From the NCBI GenBank assembly GCA_002730795.1, contig PCAX01000003.1, positions 1-7,162 of the forward strand: DNA of 7,162 nucleotides. The letters run 5' to 3'. Position numbers and translations under genes: made by a program. Origin of the DNA: Chloroflexota bacterium. GTDB lineage: Bacteria > Chloroflexota > Dehalococcoidia > Lucifugimonadales > Lucifugimonadaceae. The notes under the pieces were generated by a model. The model was not told the origin of the DNA and did no database searches. It saw only the letters and a program-made list of their open reading frames with translations. Below, in pieces: positions 6,618 through 7,162 of this stretch (positions within the stretch are counted from its first letter, which is position 1; each line of letters begins with the position of its first letter).

Positions 6618-6626
6618 TGATACAAA

Positions 6627-7162
6627 TTGAAAACCGGATTAACGACCGTTTTCACTGGGTCAGGAAACCCATTCGAGTTTGAAAATTTACCTGTACCCCA
6701 AATTGAACCGGGTGGAATACTAGTGAAAAACACGTCTGCCATAATTTGCGGTTCGGATTTACACGTATGGCGAGGTGATGGAGATAAACCTGTGAAGAAG
6801 AGAAAAGCTGTAATGGGTCATGAATTTACGGGTGTTGTGGATTCACTTGGCAGTGGCATCACCACTGATTCCCTGAGACGGCCCCTCAAGGAAGGAGACC
6901 GTATAGCCTTCCCGTTTTTCAATCCCTGTCACCGGTGTTACCAATGTATCAGAGGAGAGCACCACGCATGCCCAAATCGTGGACGGAGAAATATCGTAGG
7001 TCTAGACAAGTATCCCTATTGTGACGGTGGTATGGCAGAATATTACTATCTTCCACCAGGTCACTATGCCTTTAAAGTCCCTGATGATATCCCAGATCAG
7101 GCTATAGGTCCGGTTAACTGCGCACTTGCACAAGTCCTTTTTGGATTACAGCGGGCAAAAAT
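6627..7162 (+). CDS. Zinc-dependent MDR alcohol/polyol dehydrogenase, N-terminal part
   Basis: The first 178 residues of a medium-chain dehydrogenase; the right edge cuts it before the NAD-binding GxGxxG region. The catalytic-domain marks are all present: ICGSDLH (40-46, Cys41 as zinc ligand), GHEFTGVV (64-71, His65 and Glu66), GDRIAF (90-95), the structural-zinc lobe with Cys101, Cys104, Cys107 and Cys115, and Cys165 in VNCALAQ, the usual third catalytic-zinc position. It therefore belongs with zinc-binding alcohol, sorbitol or threonine-type dehydrogenases rather than zinc-free quinone reductases. An eight-to-ten residue spacer (about 78-87) enlarges the loop before GDRIAF compared with compact relatives. 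The frame opens with TTG 6627; the N-terminus MKTGLTTVFTGSGNPFEF followed by the LPVPQIEPGGILVK strand is typical of the family. It diverges from the Ldh_2 gene and probably serves the same catabolic module by oxidising an alcohol or sugar; that link rests on position only. Confidence 0.85.
   Translation, partial: MKTGLTTVFTGSGNPFEFENLPVPQIEPGGILVKNTSAIICGSDLHVWRGDGDKPVKKRKAVMGHEFTGVVDSLGSGITTDSLRRPLKEGDRIAFPFFNPCHRCYQCIRGEHHACPNRGRRNIVGLDKYPYCDGGMAEYYYLPPGHYAFKVPDDIPDQAIGPVNCALAQVLFGLQRAK

Larger units (their letters stand above)
6474..6626. promoter_or_regulatory. Divergent promoter region between Ldh_2 and MDR genes
   Basis: This 153-base, very AT-rich gap must carry promoters for both directions, since the flanking genes point away from each other. 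A plausible plus-strand sigma-70-like pair is TTGGAA (6540-6545) and TATATC (6564-6569), 18 bases apart. Minus-strand candidates in the TATATATTATTC stretch are too AT-rich to choose between. AACATG occurs twice at an 11-base period (6544-6549 and 6555-6560), inside the plus-strand candidate promoter spacer, where a regulator could act. No riboswitch-like structure is evident. Confidence 0.5.

Overview
The window reads as ordinary, AT-leaning bacterial chromosome with densely packed genes. It holds seven protein genes: six complete, and one cut by the right edge. I see no rRNA, tRNA, CRISPR array, insertion sequence or phage gene. The lineage cannot be fixed from the sequence. The mix of divergent HpcH/HpaI-type aldolases, an Ldh_2-family dehydrogenase, an extended SDR and a zinc-dependent MDR dehydrogenase suggests an oligotrophic, probably marine or other environmental heterotroph. 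Uncultured Chloroflexota of the SAR202 type would fit, but that is a guess from gene content.

Layout. (1) 26-1054, plus strand: a class 2 (quinone-type) dihydroorotate dehydrogenase, pyrD, a housekeeping gene at the left edge. (2) 1055-1221: a convergent intergenic gap with weak hairpins. (3) 1222-6473, minus strand: a five-gene run that reads right to left as Ldh_2 dehydrogenase, HpcH/HpaI-like protein B, HpcH/HpaI-like protein A, extended SDR epimerase/dehydrogenase, and MFS transporter. Gaps between the first four genes are about 15, 42 and 11 bases, which is operon-like. The MFS gene follows after 69 bases that include a perfect 14-base palindrome, so it may have its own control. (4) 6474-6626: a divergent promoter region. 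(5) 6627 to the window end, plus strand: the N-terminal half of a zinc-dependent MDR alcohol/polyol dehydrogenase.

Taken together, the minus-strand run plus the divergent dehydrogenase look like a carbon-catabolism island: one importer or exporter, three different NAD(P)-dependent oxidoreductase folds, and two C-C lyase-like proteins. A sugar-acid or hydroxy-acid route is the natural guess, but no sugar-acid dehydratase, lactonase, kinase or regulator lies in the window, so the substrate is unknown. The most distinctive point is the tandem pair of HpcH/HpaI-like proteins. They keep the catalytic His and the two acidic metal ligands, but by my alignment both have Ile where characterised pyruvate aldolases have an essential Arg, and both carry an unusual His-Thr-His segment and a Gly-rich insertion. 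They may therefore do a chemistry other than the textbook one.

Three genes appear to use non-ATG starts (GTG for MFS; TTG for Ldh_2 and MDR). The start of aldolase-like gene B is placed at an internal ATG at 5375, which has a well-spaced Shine-Dalgarno sequence.
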